Assembly: GCA_946221765.1 (NCBI GenBank) | Contig: CAMIMK010000018.1 | Coordinates: forward strand, 1-20,454 | Direction: 5' to 3' | DNA length: 20,454 bases | DNA from: an uncultured Rhodovulum sp. | GTDB taxonomy: Bacteria > Pseudomonadota > Alphaproteobacteria > Rhodobacterales > Rhodobacteraceae | The notes under the pieces: model-generated | Seen by the model: the letters and a program-made list of their open reading frames with translations, nothing else | Told to the model about the DNA's origin: nothing | The model's database searches: none | Shown: positions 15,418-20,454 of the stretch, in pieces | Position numbering within the stretch: position 1 is the stretch's first letter | How the letters are laid out: each line of letters starts with the position of its first letter | Translations under genes and position numbers: made by a program

Positions 15418-15444
15418 CGATGCGGTGCGGGCCGCGGTGGCAGG

Positions 15445-15464
15445 AGCCGGGCCGAAGCCCGGCT
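15445..15464. terminator. Hairpin between convergent sulP and bfr
   Basis: A perfect 8-bp stem AGCCGGGC/GCCCGGCT with a CGAA tetraloop, centred between the SulP stop (15417) and the bfr stop (15478). It suits a bidirectional terminator but lacks a U-tract on either side. Confidence 0.55.
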
Positions 15465-15477
15465 GGCCGCGCGTGGC

Positions 15478-15966
15478 TCAGCTTTCCACTTCGTTGGTGG
15501 GAAGGGCGTTGAGCTGGCCCCAGTTCTCGGCGCCGATGCGGTCGTAGAGGTCGAGCTGGGTCTCCAGGAAGTCGACGTGGCCTTCCTCGTCGGTCAGCAG
15601 CGACTCGAAGAGGTTCTTCGACACGTAGTCGCGGACCTTCTCGCAATAGTCGCGGGCTTCCTTGTAGAGCTTCACCGCGTCGAGTTCGCCCGCGAGGTCG
15701 CATTCCAGCGTCTCGCGCGGGGTCTCGCCGATGCGCAGCGGATCGAGCGTCTGCAGGTTCGGATGGCCCTCGAGGAAGATGATGCGGTCGATCAACCGGT
15801 CGGCGTGCTGCATTTCCTCGATGCTCTCGCCGCGGGTCTTCTTCGCGAGGCGACCATAGCCCCAGTCGTCCTGGAGGCGATAGTGGAGCCAGTACTGGCT
15901 GACCGCGGTCAGCTCCGCGCGCAGCGCCTTGTTGAGATAGTCGATTACGCCCTGGTCACCCTTCAT
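15478..15966 (-). CDS. bfr: Bacterioferritin (heme-containing iron-storage protein)
   Basis: A 162-residue subunit of the 24-mer that oxidises Fe(II) and stores it as a ferric core. All ferroxidase ligands are present at standard positions: Glu18, Glu51, His54, Glu94, Glu127 and His130. The heme ligand Met52 is also present (ESIEEMQHADRLIDR), so this is a catalytically competent, heme-binding Bfr. The ATG at 15966 has a GGAAGGGG ribosome binding site and gives the standard MKGD...VIDYLN start. Bfd, its reductase partner, is encoded 122 nt upstream on the same strand, with an Irr-like palindrome in the gap. Cytoplasmic. Expected to be raised when iron is plentiful. Confidence 0.98.
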   Translation of the reverse strand: MKGDQGVIDYLNKALRAELTAVSQYWLHYRLQDDWGYGRLAKKTRGESIEEMQHADRLIDRIIFLEGHPNLQTLDPLRIGETPRETLECDLAGELDAVKLYKEARDYCEKVRDYVSKNLFESLLTDEEGHVDFLETQLDLYDRIGAENWGQLNALPTNEVES

Positions 15967-16048
15967 GGCGTGCCCCTTCCAGTCCTGAACAGGCGCAGGC
16001 ATGGTGCCGGCGCTGTCTGAACCTAGGCTTAGAGCAGGCGCGCTTCAA

Positions 16049-16069
16049 TATGGAATCGTTCTAAGAACG
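16049..16069 (-). promoter_or_regulatory. Irr-box-like palindrome upstream of bfr
   Basis: On the minus strand CTTAGAACGATTCCATA (16065-16049) matches the ICE/Irr-box form TTTAGAA-N3-TTCTAAA at 11 of 14 arm positions. A perfect 13-bp palindrome, CGTTCTAAGAACG, overlaps it (16057-16069). It lies 83 nt upstream of bfr. Irr represses iron-storage genes under iron limitation in Rhizobiales and Rhodobacterales. Confidence 0.6.
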
Positions 16070-16088
16070 AAGAAATTTCCTAGACTGA

Positions 16089-16355
16089 TCAGTCCATCGA
16101 TCCGCGTCGCAGGGCCGCGCGCCGCACCCGAAGGTTGCGCAGGTCCTCGGGAACATCTTGGGGAATCGCAAAATTTTTGTCGCGGCGCATCTGTTCGACG
16201 AAGAGGCGGATGCAGCCACCGCATTCGGCGGACTTGCCCATGGCCCGATAGATCTTGCCGGGAGTGATCAAAACATGGGGGTCGGCGGCCCGCATCCAGG
16301 CGATTGTCTGGCGAATGTCGCGGTCGGTCAGGCCGGTGCAGGAACAGACGATCAT
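16089..16355 (-). CDS. bfd: Bacterioferritin-associated ferredoxin
   Basis: An 88-residue [2Fe-2S] protein of the BFD-like family that donates electrons to Bfr and so releases stored iron. Cluster ligands are Cys4 and Cys6 (VCSCTGLTD) and Cys45 and Cys48 (AECGGCIR). The spacing between the pairs is 38 residues, seven more than in E. coli Bfd, and the C-terminus is a longer basic tail. The ATG at 16355 has no recognisable ribosome binding site and lies within a strong hairpin. A 17-codon leader ORF ends across this start codon. Located between hemA and bfr on the same strand, with bfr next. Family and role are confident; the mode of initiation is unusual. Confidence 0.93.
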   Translation of the reverse strand: MIVCSCTGLTDRDIRQTIAWMRAADPHVLITPGKIYRAMGKSAECGGCIRLFVEQMRRDKNFAIPQDVPEDLRNLRVRRAALRRGSMD

Positions 16356-16405
16356 CGCCGGGGTCCGGCGATCCAGAAGGGGAAGAGGCGGCAGGCAGTG
16401 CGCAT
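16352..16405 (-). CDS. Possible 17-residue leader peptide coupled to bfd
   Basis: ATG at 16405 opens a 17-codon frame (MRTACRLFPFWIAGPRR) that ends in TGA sharing ATGA with the bfd start. A GGAG lies 9 nt before its ATG, whereas bfd has none. Ribosomes finishing here would melt the hairpin that holds the bfd start codon and could restart on bfd. It contains no run of regulatory codons. Coding is inferred from arrangement only. Confidence 0.35.
   Translation of the reverse strand: MRTACRLFPFWIAGPRR
16354..16372 (-). promoter_or_regulatory. Hairpin enclosing the bfd start codon
   Basis: ATCGCCGG (16354-16361) and CCGGCGAT (16365-16372) form a perfect 8-bp stem with a 3-nt loop. Two bases of the bfd ATG are paired in it. 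This should block direct initiation on bfd unless it is opened. Confidence 0.5.
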
Positions 16406-16464
16406 GTCGAGTCGCTCCGGGCCAAGTTGCGGTAAACCTGACAAATCAACTCGGAAACTGCAAG

Positions 16465-16502
16465 GGCCTTGATCGCGGGATGGCGCGGTCGTGGGTCAGG
16501 CC
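16465..16502 (-). terminator. Weak terminator-like structure at the end of hemA
   Basis: GGCC-TTGA (16465-16472) pairs with TCAGGCC (16496-16502) with one bulge and a nested 4-bp CGCG stem; it spans the hemA stop. Minus-strand sequence after it is only mildly T-containing. It may be a partial terminator, allowing read-through to bfd. Confidence 0.3.
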
Positions 16503-17710
16503 ACGGCTCGCGACAGGGCGCACTGCGACCACAGCGCCTCGAGGGCCCGGACGAGATGGGCGAGCTCGGCCTCGCCATGCAGGGGCGAGGGGGTGAAGCG
16601 CAGCCGCTCGGTGCCCTTGGGCACGGTCGGATAATTGATCGGCTGGACGTAGATCCCGTAGTGGTCGAGCAGGATGTCGGAGATCATCTTGCACTTGACC
16701 GGGTCCTTCACCATCACCGGGACGATGTGGCTCGGGTTGTCGAGATGCGGAATGCCGAGGCGGTCCAGCTCCCGGCGCAGGCGCGCGACATTGGCCTGCT
16801 GCCGCCGCCGCTCCAGCTCGCTCTCCTTGAGGTGCCGGATGCTGGCCCGGGCGCCGGCGGCGACGGCCGGCGGCAGGGCGGTGGTGAAGATGAAGCCGCT
16901 CGCGAAGCTGCGGATGAAGTCGCAGAGATTGGCCGAGGCCGCGATATAGCCGCCGACGACGCCGAAGGCCTTGCCGAGCGTGCCCTCGATCAGGGTCACG
17001 CGGTCCATGACGCCGAGCTTTTCCGCGACGCCGCCGCCCCGGCGGCCGTACATGCCGACGGCATGGACCTCGTCGAGATAGGTCATGGCGCCGTAGCGTT
17101 CCGCCACGTCGAGGATCTCGGTGATCGGGGCGATGTCGCCATCCATCGAATAGACGCTCTCGAAGGCGATGACCTTCGGCCGGTCCGGGTCGAGGGCGGC
17201 GAGGTGGCGCTCGAGATCGGCGACGTCATTGTGCTTCCAGATGCGCTTCTCGGCCCCGGAATGGCGGATGCCCTCGATCATCGAGGCATGGTTGAGGGCG
17301 TCCGACAGGATGACGCAGCCGGGCAGGCGGGCGCCCAGCGTGCCGAGCGAGGCCCAGTTCGAGACATAGCCGGAAGTGAAGAGCAGCGCCGATTCCTTGC
17401 CGTGCAGGTCGGCGAGTTCCTGTTCGAGCAGGATGTGCTCGTGGTTGTTGCCCGAGATGTTGCGGGTCCCGCCGGCGCCGGCGCCCGAGCGGTCGATCGC
17501 CTCGTGCATGGCGGCGAGCACCTTCGGGTGCTGGCCCATGCCGAGATAGTCGTTCGAGCACCAGACGGTCACGTCGGAGGTGCCGCCCTCGGTATAGCGG
17601 GTGGCCTGGGGAAAGCCGCCGCGGCAACGCTCCAGCTCGGCAAAGACGCGATAGTTACCGTCCTTGCGGAGCGCATCAAGCTGCGCGCGGAACAGGCTCT
17701 CGTAATCCAT
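16496..17710 (-). CDS. hemA: 5-aminolevulinate synthase
   Basis: PLP enzyme that condenses glycine with succinyl-CoA to 5-aminolevulinate, the first step of heme (and bacteriochlorophyll, B12) synthesis by the C4 route, typical of alphaproteobacteria. The 404-residue length is normal. The start MDYESLFRAQLDALR and the motifs RNISGNNHEH (83-92), SGYVSNW, YLDEVHAVGMYG (211-222; Asp213, His216) and EGTLGKAFG (242-250; PLP lysine Lys247) are diagnostic. The ATG at 17710 has AAGGA at 7-nt spacing. An FNR box lies about 170 nt upstream, so oxygen control is likely. bfd and bfr follow on the same strand. Cytoplasmic. Confidence 0.98.
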   Translation of the reverse strand: MDYESLFRAQLDALRKDGNYRVFAELERCRGGFPQATRYTEGGTSDVTVWCSNDYLGMGQHPKVLAAMHEAIDRSGAGAGGTRNISGNNHEHILLEQELADLHGKESALLFTSGYVSNWASLGTLGARLPGCVILSDALNHASMIEGIRHSGAEKRIWKHNDVADLERHLAALDPDRPKVIAFESVYSMDGDIAPITEILDVAERYGAMTYLDEVHAVGMYGRRGGGVAEKLGVMDRVTLIEGTLGKAFGVVGGYIAASANLCDFIRSFASGFIFTTALPPAVAAGARASIRHLKESELERRRQQANVARLRRELDRLGIPHLDNPSHIVPVMVKDPVKCKMISDILLDHYGIYVQPINYPTVPKGTERLRFTPSPLHGEAELAHLVRALEALWSQCALSRAVA

Positions 17711-17873
17711 CCGTCGGTCCTTCGCCTTGCCTGGCCCGGCGCCCGTTGTCCGGCGCTGGCACCCCCCAATCTGCTGGCTGGGCCTTCCCTAGCATCTGGA
17801 GCACGCGTGTTCCAGCTTGCTGGGCATTCCCATACATTAGAAGGAGTAAAAACTGTATCTCCTGCGCGGCGCC

Positions 17874-17887
17874 TTGATATGGATCAT
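17874..17887 (-). promoter_or_regulatory. FNR/FnrL box upstream of hemA
   Basis: TTGATATGGATCAT matches the FNR consensus TTGAT-N4-ATCAA in 9 of 10 positions. On the minus strand a TTTACT (17845-17850) would be a -10 placing the box near -42, the class II activator position. FnrL control of hemA is known in Rhodobacter. Confidence 0.7.
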
Positions 17888-17937
17888 CCTACCTATCCGG
17901 GCGTGGGCGGACGCCGGGGGCTGCGGGGCGCCGGGGA

Positions 17938-19152
17938 TCAGGCCGCGCCCGGCTCCTCCAGCAACGGCAGCTCCAGCCCCTCGATCGCCGCCATGGCCGT
18001 GCCGGCGATGCCCTGCAGGTCGCCATAGAGGCCGACGGTCGATTCGATCACGCCCTGGATCTGCAGTTCGCGCTTGGCCCAGAGCCGGGTCATCGCCTTG
18101 CGCTCGCGGTCGAGGTCGGCCGACATCTCAGAGAATCGCTCGACGATCGCCTCCACGCGGTGGCGGAAGCGGGGGCCGGTCAGATAATCGTAGACCAGTT
18201 CCATCTTGGTGCCCTCGCCCTCGCGGCGCAGGCGCGCGGCCTGCACCTCGACGAGGGTCTGGCGCAGCGCGACGGCCAGCGGCAGCGCCGAGGCCCAGTC
18301 GCTGACCCAGACGCCATCCACCTGCGCGAATCGCTCCACGCCCTTCGGCAGGGCCTGGCTGACGAGGACGGCGATCTCGGCCCCCGTCGCGCGCTGGTCC
18401 TCGCGGAATTTCGGCAGCCAGCCGTCGGTCCAGTGCTGGGTGCGCTTGGTTTCCCAGACGATGGACCCGCAGGGCGTGCCCGCCCCACCCGTTACCCGTT
18501 GCAGCACGTCGGCCCCGCAGACGCCCTTGGCGACCGGCTCGATGAGGTCGCCGGGAAAGCGGCTGCGCAGCACTTCCTCCAGGCGCAGCTCCAGCACCTC
18601 GCCCTGCAGCTGCTGGGAGCCCTGTTCGGAGCGCCGGCGCAGCTCCTCGATCTGCCGGGCCATGGCCGCGATCTGGGTCTCGCGTTCCAGTACCTTGAGC
18701 TGGAGCGCCTCCTCGGCTTCGGCCCGCGCCTTGTCGCGCACGGCGGCGAGCGCCGTTCCCACCCGTTTCTCGACGGTGAGCTCCAGTTCGCGCCGGGCCT
18801 GGTCGAGCTCGCGGGTGCGACGCAGGGCGTCGGCCTGGGCTGCCTGGGCTTCGGCGAGCTTGGCGTCCCGCTGGCGCAGCGCCTCGGCAAGGGCCGCCGC
18901 GCGGTCGGCCTGCGCCTTGAGCGCAGCCGCCGCTTCGGCCCGGGCCTCCGTGGCCGCAGTGGCAGAGACAGAGGCGCGCAGGGCCTCCAGCCGGGTCGCG
19001 ATCTCGGCGTCGACGCCGGCCCGCGCCTCGGCAAGCGCGGCCCGTTCGCGCGCCACCGTCTGCCGCTCGGCGGCGATCAGCGGCGCGGCGAGCGATTCGG
19101 TCAGCCGGATCTCGCCGGAGCAATGCGGGCAGGCGATGGTCGGATCGGCCAT
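17938..19152 (-). CDS. DUF2130 coiled-coil protein with PD-(D/E)XK-like nuclease motif
   Basis: A 404-residue cytoplasmic protein of the DUF2130 family. An N-terminal CPHC (Cys8, Cys11) suggests half of a zinc site. A long Ala/Arg/Glu-rich coiled coil covers about 25-190. The C-terminal domain has E192/E193 in a helix, GADVLQRV (Asp213-215 region), then IVWETKRTQHW with Glu234-x-Lys236, followed by LPKFREDQRATGAEIAVLVSQ. That order of acidic residue, D and ExK is the layout of PD-(D/E)XK nucleases. The last 85 residues are helical again. ATG at 19152 gives MADPTIACPHC; upstream in-frame sequence is low complexity. Downstream of two small genes on the same strand. No experimentally known role that I can name. 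Confidence 0.87.
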   Translation of the reverse strand: MADPTIACPHCSGEIRLTESLAAPLIAAERQTVARERAALAEARAGVDAEIATRLEALRASVSATAATEARAEAAAALKAQADRAAALAEALRQRDAKLAEAQAAQADALRRTRELDQARRELELTVEKRVGTALAAVRDKARAEAEEALQLKVLERETQIAAMARQIEELRRRSEQGSQQLQGEVLELRLEEVLRSRFPGDLIEPVAKGVCGADVLQRVTGGAGTPCGSIVWETKRTQHWTDGWLPKFREDQRATGAEIAVLVSQALPKGVERFAQVDGVWVSDWASALPLAVALRQTLVEVQAARLRREGEGTKMELVYDYLTGPRFRHRVEAIVERFSEMSADLDRERKAMTRLWAKRELQIQGVIESTVGLYGDLQGIAGTAMAAIEGLELPLLEEPGAA

Positions 19153-19258
19153 GGTGCGGAGTTCTCGATTCGTTTCCTCGCGCCGAGGATGCCTGCCCCG
19201 GGCCGGCCTCGCAACCACCGAGCGAGCAGAGGCACCCAAGTCGCGGACGGCGGGTGGG

Positions 19259-19456
19259 TCAGCCCTGCCCGGACATGGCGTGGCGGTGCAGGGCGGAGGC
19301 GACGGCCTCGCAGAAGGCGCGCTCCCCGGCGTCCAGTGAGCGGCTGGCGGCGCGCCGGGCCTCGGTGGCGGCTTCGGCGCCGAAGGCCTCGTGCAGTTCC
19401 AGCGCCACCCGCTCGACGGCGCGCTGGTACTGGCTGCCGGCGAAGAGACCCCGCAT
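19259..19456 (-). CDS. Small helical protein of unknown function
   Basis: 65 residues, MRGLFAGSQYQRAVERVALELHE... and ending in ...ERAFCEAVASALHRHAMSGQG (shown only in part). Predicted mostly helical, without signal peptide or membrane segment. The ATG at 19456 lies 12 nt after the stop of the preceding small gene with GGGGCG upstream. Its C-terminal stretch GERAFCEAVASAL resembles AERQFWEAVAERV of that neighbour, which suggests distant tandem relatives. It is followed after 106 nt by the DUF2130 gene. I recognise no family; the coding call rests on operon spacing and the resemblance. Confidence 0.65.
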   Translation of the reverse strand: MRGLFAGSQYQRAVERVALELHEAFGAEAATEARRAASRSLDAGERAFCEAVASALHRHAMSGQG

Positions 19457-19468
19457 GGCCGCGCCCCG

Positions 19469-19684
19469 TCAGAATTCGTGGTGGAGGCGCGGTTCGCCGG
19501 TGATGCGGACGACGCGCTCGGCAACGGCCTCCCAGAACTGGCGTTCGGCGGGGACTGCGGCGGCGATGACCGCGGCGAGTCGCGCTTCGATTTCCGCGCT
19601 CGGGCCATGGGCCTCGATGAGGCTTTCCGCCCGTTCCCGGATCGAGCGGCCGTAGGCGATGCGTTCACTGAGTTCCGGCGTCAT
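19469..19684 (-). CDS. Small helical protein of unknown function, first gene of the DUF2130 group
   Basis: 71 residues, beginning MTPELSERIAYGRSIRERAE and ending GEPRLHHEF; charged and helical, soluble. The ATG at 19684 has a GGGAGAG ribosome binding site at about 9 nt, with a 9-bp hairpin abutting it upstream. The next small gene begins 12 nt after its stop. A short motif, AERQFWEAVAERV, recurs in altered form in that neighbour. No family recognised. Divergent from rpmI across 225 nt. Inferred to be cotranscribed with the DUF2130 gene. Confidence 0.72.
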   Translation of the reverse strand: MTPELSERIAYGRSIRERAESLIEAHGPSAEIEARLAAVIAAAVPAERQFWEAVAERVVRITGEPRLHHEF

Positions 19685-19701
19685 CTGACCGTGCTCTCCC
19701 A

Positions 19702-19734
19702 CTTCGCCCGAACCATGACCGAAGCCGGGCGAAG
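19702..19734 (-). promoter_or_regulatory. Nine-bp hairpin next to a ribosome binding site
   Basis: CTTCGCCCG (19702-19710) pairs perfectly with CGGGCGAAG (19726-19734) over a 15-nt loop. On the minus strand the stem ends one base before the GGGAGAG ribosome binding site of the first small gene. It could be a protein-binding dyad or a leader structure. Confidence 0.45.
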
Positions 19735-19808
19735 CTGGCAAGTTTCCGTAGAATGAAGCGTTAATCCTCGGCGTCCCCGGCGTTGATCCGGCAGCCGCTG
19801 TGTCCTTC

Positions 19809-19837
19809 TTGACCCAGTCGCCGCCGGCTCCTATAAG
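19809..19837 (+). promoter_or_regulatory. Sigma-70 promoter of rpmI-rplT
   Basis: TTGACC (19809-19814), a 17-bp spacer and TATAAG (19832-19837), 72 nt upstream of rpmI. This is the strongest promoter in the window, as expected for ribosomal protein genes. Confidence 0.85.
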
Positions 19838-19851
19838 CGCGCCTTCTTCCC

Positions 19852-19886
19852 GATCCGTCCGGCGAAAAGGGCTGCCTCGGCGGATC
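19852..19886 (+). promoter_or_regulatory. Possible structured leader of rpmI-rplT
   Basis: GATCCG (19852-19857) and CGGATC (19881-19886) can pair across a 23-nt loop in the 5' leader. L20 represses its own operon through leader structures in other bacteria; whether this short stem is such a site is not shown. Confidence 0.25.
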
Positions 19887-19909
19887 TGAACCTCTGAGAG
19901 GAGAGCGAA

Positions 19910-20110
19910 ATGCCCAAGATGAAGACCAAGTCGGGCGCCAAGAAGCGCTTCAAGGTGACGGGTACCGGCCGCATCGTCGCCGCCCAGGCGGGCAAGCGCC
20001 ACGGGATGATCAAGCGGTCGAACAAGTTCATCCGCAACGCCCGCGGAACGACGATCCTCTCGGATTCCGACGAGAAGATCATCAAGACCTACATGCCCTA
20101 CGTGCGCTGA
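19910..20110 (+). CDS. rpmI: 50S ribosomal protein L35
   Basis: 66 residues, full length. The start MPKMKTKSGAKKRFKVTGTG and the basic core KRHGMIKRSNKFIRNARGT are diagnostic of bacterial L35, a small basic protein in the large subunit. The ATG at 19910 has a GAGAGGAGAG ribosome binding site. rplT follows after 12 nt, the classic rpmI-rplT pair, often with infC and pheST nearby (outside this window). Strong promoter at 19809-19837. Confidence 0.98.
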   Translation: MPKMKTKSGAKKRFKVTGTGRIVAAQAGKRHGMIKRSNKFIRNARGTTILSDSDEKIIKTYMPYVR

Positions 20111-20122
20111 GGAGAGAGACCC

Positions 20123-20454
20123 ATGTCCCGAGTCAAGGGTGGCGTCACCTCCCACGCCCGTCATCGCAAGATCGTCAAGCAGGCTGCCGGCTATTACGGC
20201 GCCCGTTCGACCAACTACCGGACCGCGAAGCAGGCCGTCGACAAGGCGCTGCAGTATGCGACCCGCGACCGCAAGGCCCGCAAGCGCACCTTCCGCGCGC
20301 TGTGGATCCAGCGGATCAACGCGGCGGTCCGCATTCATGACGGCGAGCTGACCTATTCGCGCTTCATCAACGGCCTCGACAAGGCCGGGATCGAGGTGGA
20401 CCGCAAGGTCCTGGCCGATCTGGCCGTCCACGAGCCCGAGGCCTTCGGCGTGAT
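20123..20454 (+). CDS. rplT: 50S ribosomal protein L20 (cut by window end)
   Basis: The first 110 codons of L20, which is normally about 118-120 residues, so only the tail is missing. MSRVKGGVTSHARHRKIVKQ and the motif GYYGARSTNYRTAKQAV, then RDRKARKRTFRALWIQRINAAVR, are diagnostic. L20 binds 23S rRNA early in large-subunit assembly and can repress its own operon. ATG at 20123 with a GGAGAGAG ribosome binding site in the 12-nt gap after rpmI. Truncated only by the window edge. Confidence 0.98.
   Translation, partial: MSRVKGGVTSHARHRKIVKQAAGYYGARSTNYRTAKQAVDKALQYATRDRKARKRTFRALWIQRINAAVRIHDGELTYSRFINGLDKAGIEVDRKVLADLAVHEPEAFGV

Noticed and set aside
16083..16094. 12-bp perfect palindrome GACTGATCAGTC over the bfd stop
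   Set aside because: It has no loop, so it is a poor RNA hairpin, and partly coding; I could not match it to a known operator.
19153..19668. In-frame N-terminal extension of the DUF2130 protein by 172 codons
   Set aside because: The extension is Pro/Ser/Arg-rich, overlaps the two small genes in another frame, and the family begins near the CPHC motif.
1..20454. Search for tRNA, rRNA, CRISPR repeats, transposase genes and phage genes
   Set aside because: None seen by reading either strand; base composition and codon style are even throughout.

Overview
The window is about 20 kb of GC-rich chromosome, very probably from an alphaproteobacterium of the Rhodobacterales type. The grounds are the ALAS-type hemA (C4 route to 5-aminolevulinate) with a near-perfect FNR box upstream, a fused-alpha PntAB transhydrogenase, class II GlpX, an iron-responsive (Irr-like) palindrome in front of bacterioferritin, and uniform high-GC codon use. 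That placement is inferred from gene content, not from a search. I see no insertion sequence, phage gene, CRISPR array, tRNA or rRNA; the window reads as intact core and near-core chromosome, cut on the right inside rplT.

Layout, left to right. (1) 133-1425 (+): glpX and a small two-helix membrane protein. (2) 1456-2012 (-): a two-gene copper operon, a CopZ-like metallochaperone and a periplasmic DUF305 protein, behind a CueR/HmrR-like promoter. (3) 2202-5227 (-): pntA-pntB with a good sigma-70 promoter and an intrinsic terminator. (4) 5407-6006 (-): wrbA. (5) 6103-8663 (-): PepSY protein, cytochrome b561, a membrane-anchored LuxR-type regulator and an iron-dependent alcohol dehydrogenase, preceded by clustered palindromes. 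(6) 8848-11613 (-): a glutamine-synthetase-like gamma-glutamyl ligase and an aldehyde dehydrogenase, 12 nt apart. (7) 11697-13547 (-) and 13723-15417 (+): a CPA1-type K+(Na+)/H+ antiporter divergent from a SulP-STAS anion transporter. (8) 15478-17710 (-): hemA, bfd and bfr, a heme and iron-storage group. (9) 17938-19684 (-): two small unknown proteins and a DUF2130 coiled-coil protein with a nuclease-like motif. (10) 19910-20454 (+): rpmI and rplT (partial).

Working together: the ligase, aldehyde dehydrogenase and Fe-alcohol dehydrogenase contain the activities needed to glutamylate an amino alcohol and oxidise it to a carboxylate. Bfd reduces the iron mobilised from Bfr, and HemA starts the heme pathway that uses iron. 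PntAB and WrbA are general redox housekeeping.

The most unusual signals are RNA-level. A 17-codon leader ORF has its stop overlapping the bfd start, and that start sits inside an 8-bp GC-rich hairpin. A perfect 7-bp hairpin buries the ribosome binding site of the Fe-alcohol dehydrogenase. A 9-bp hairpin abuts the ribosome binding site of the DUF2130 operon. The membrane-tethered LuxR regulator next to cytochrome b561 and PepSY, and the DUF2130 operon itself, are the best candidates for poorly described biology.
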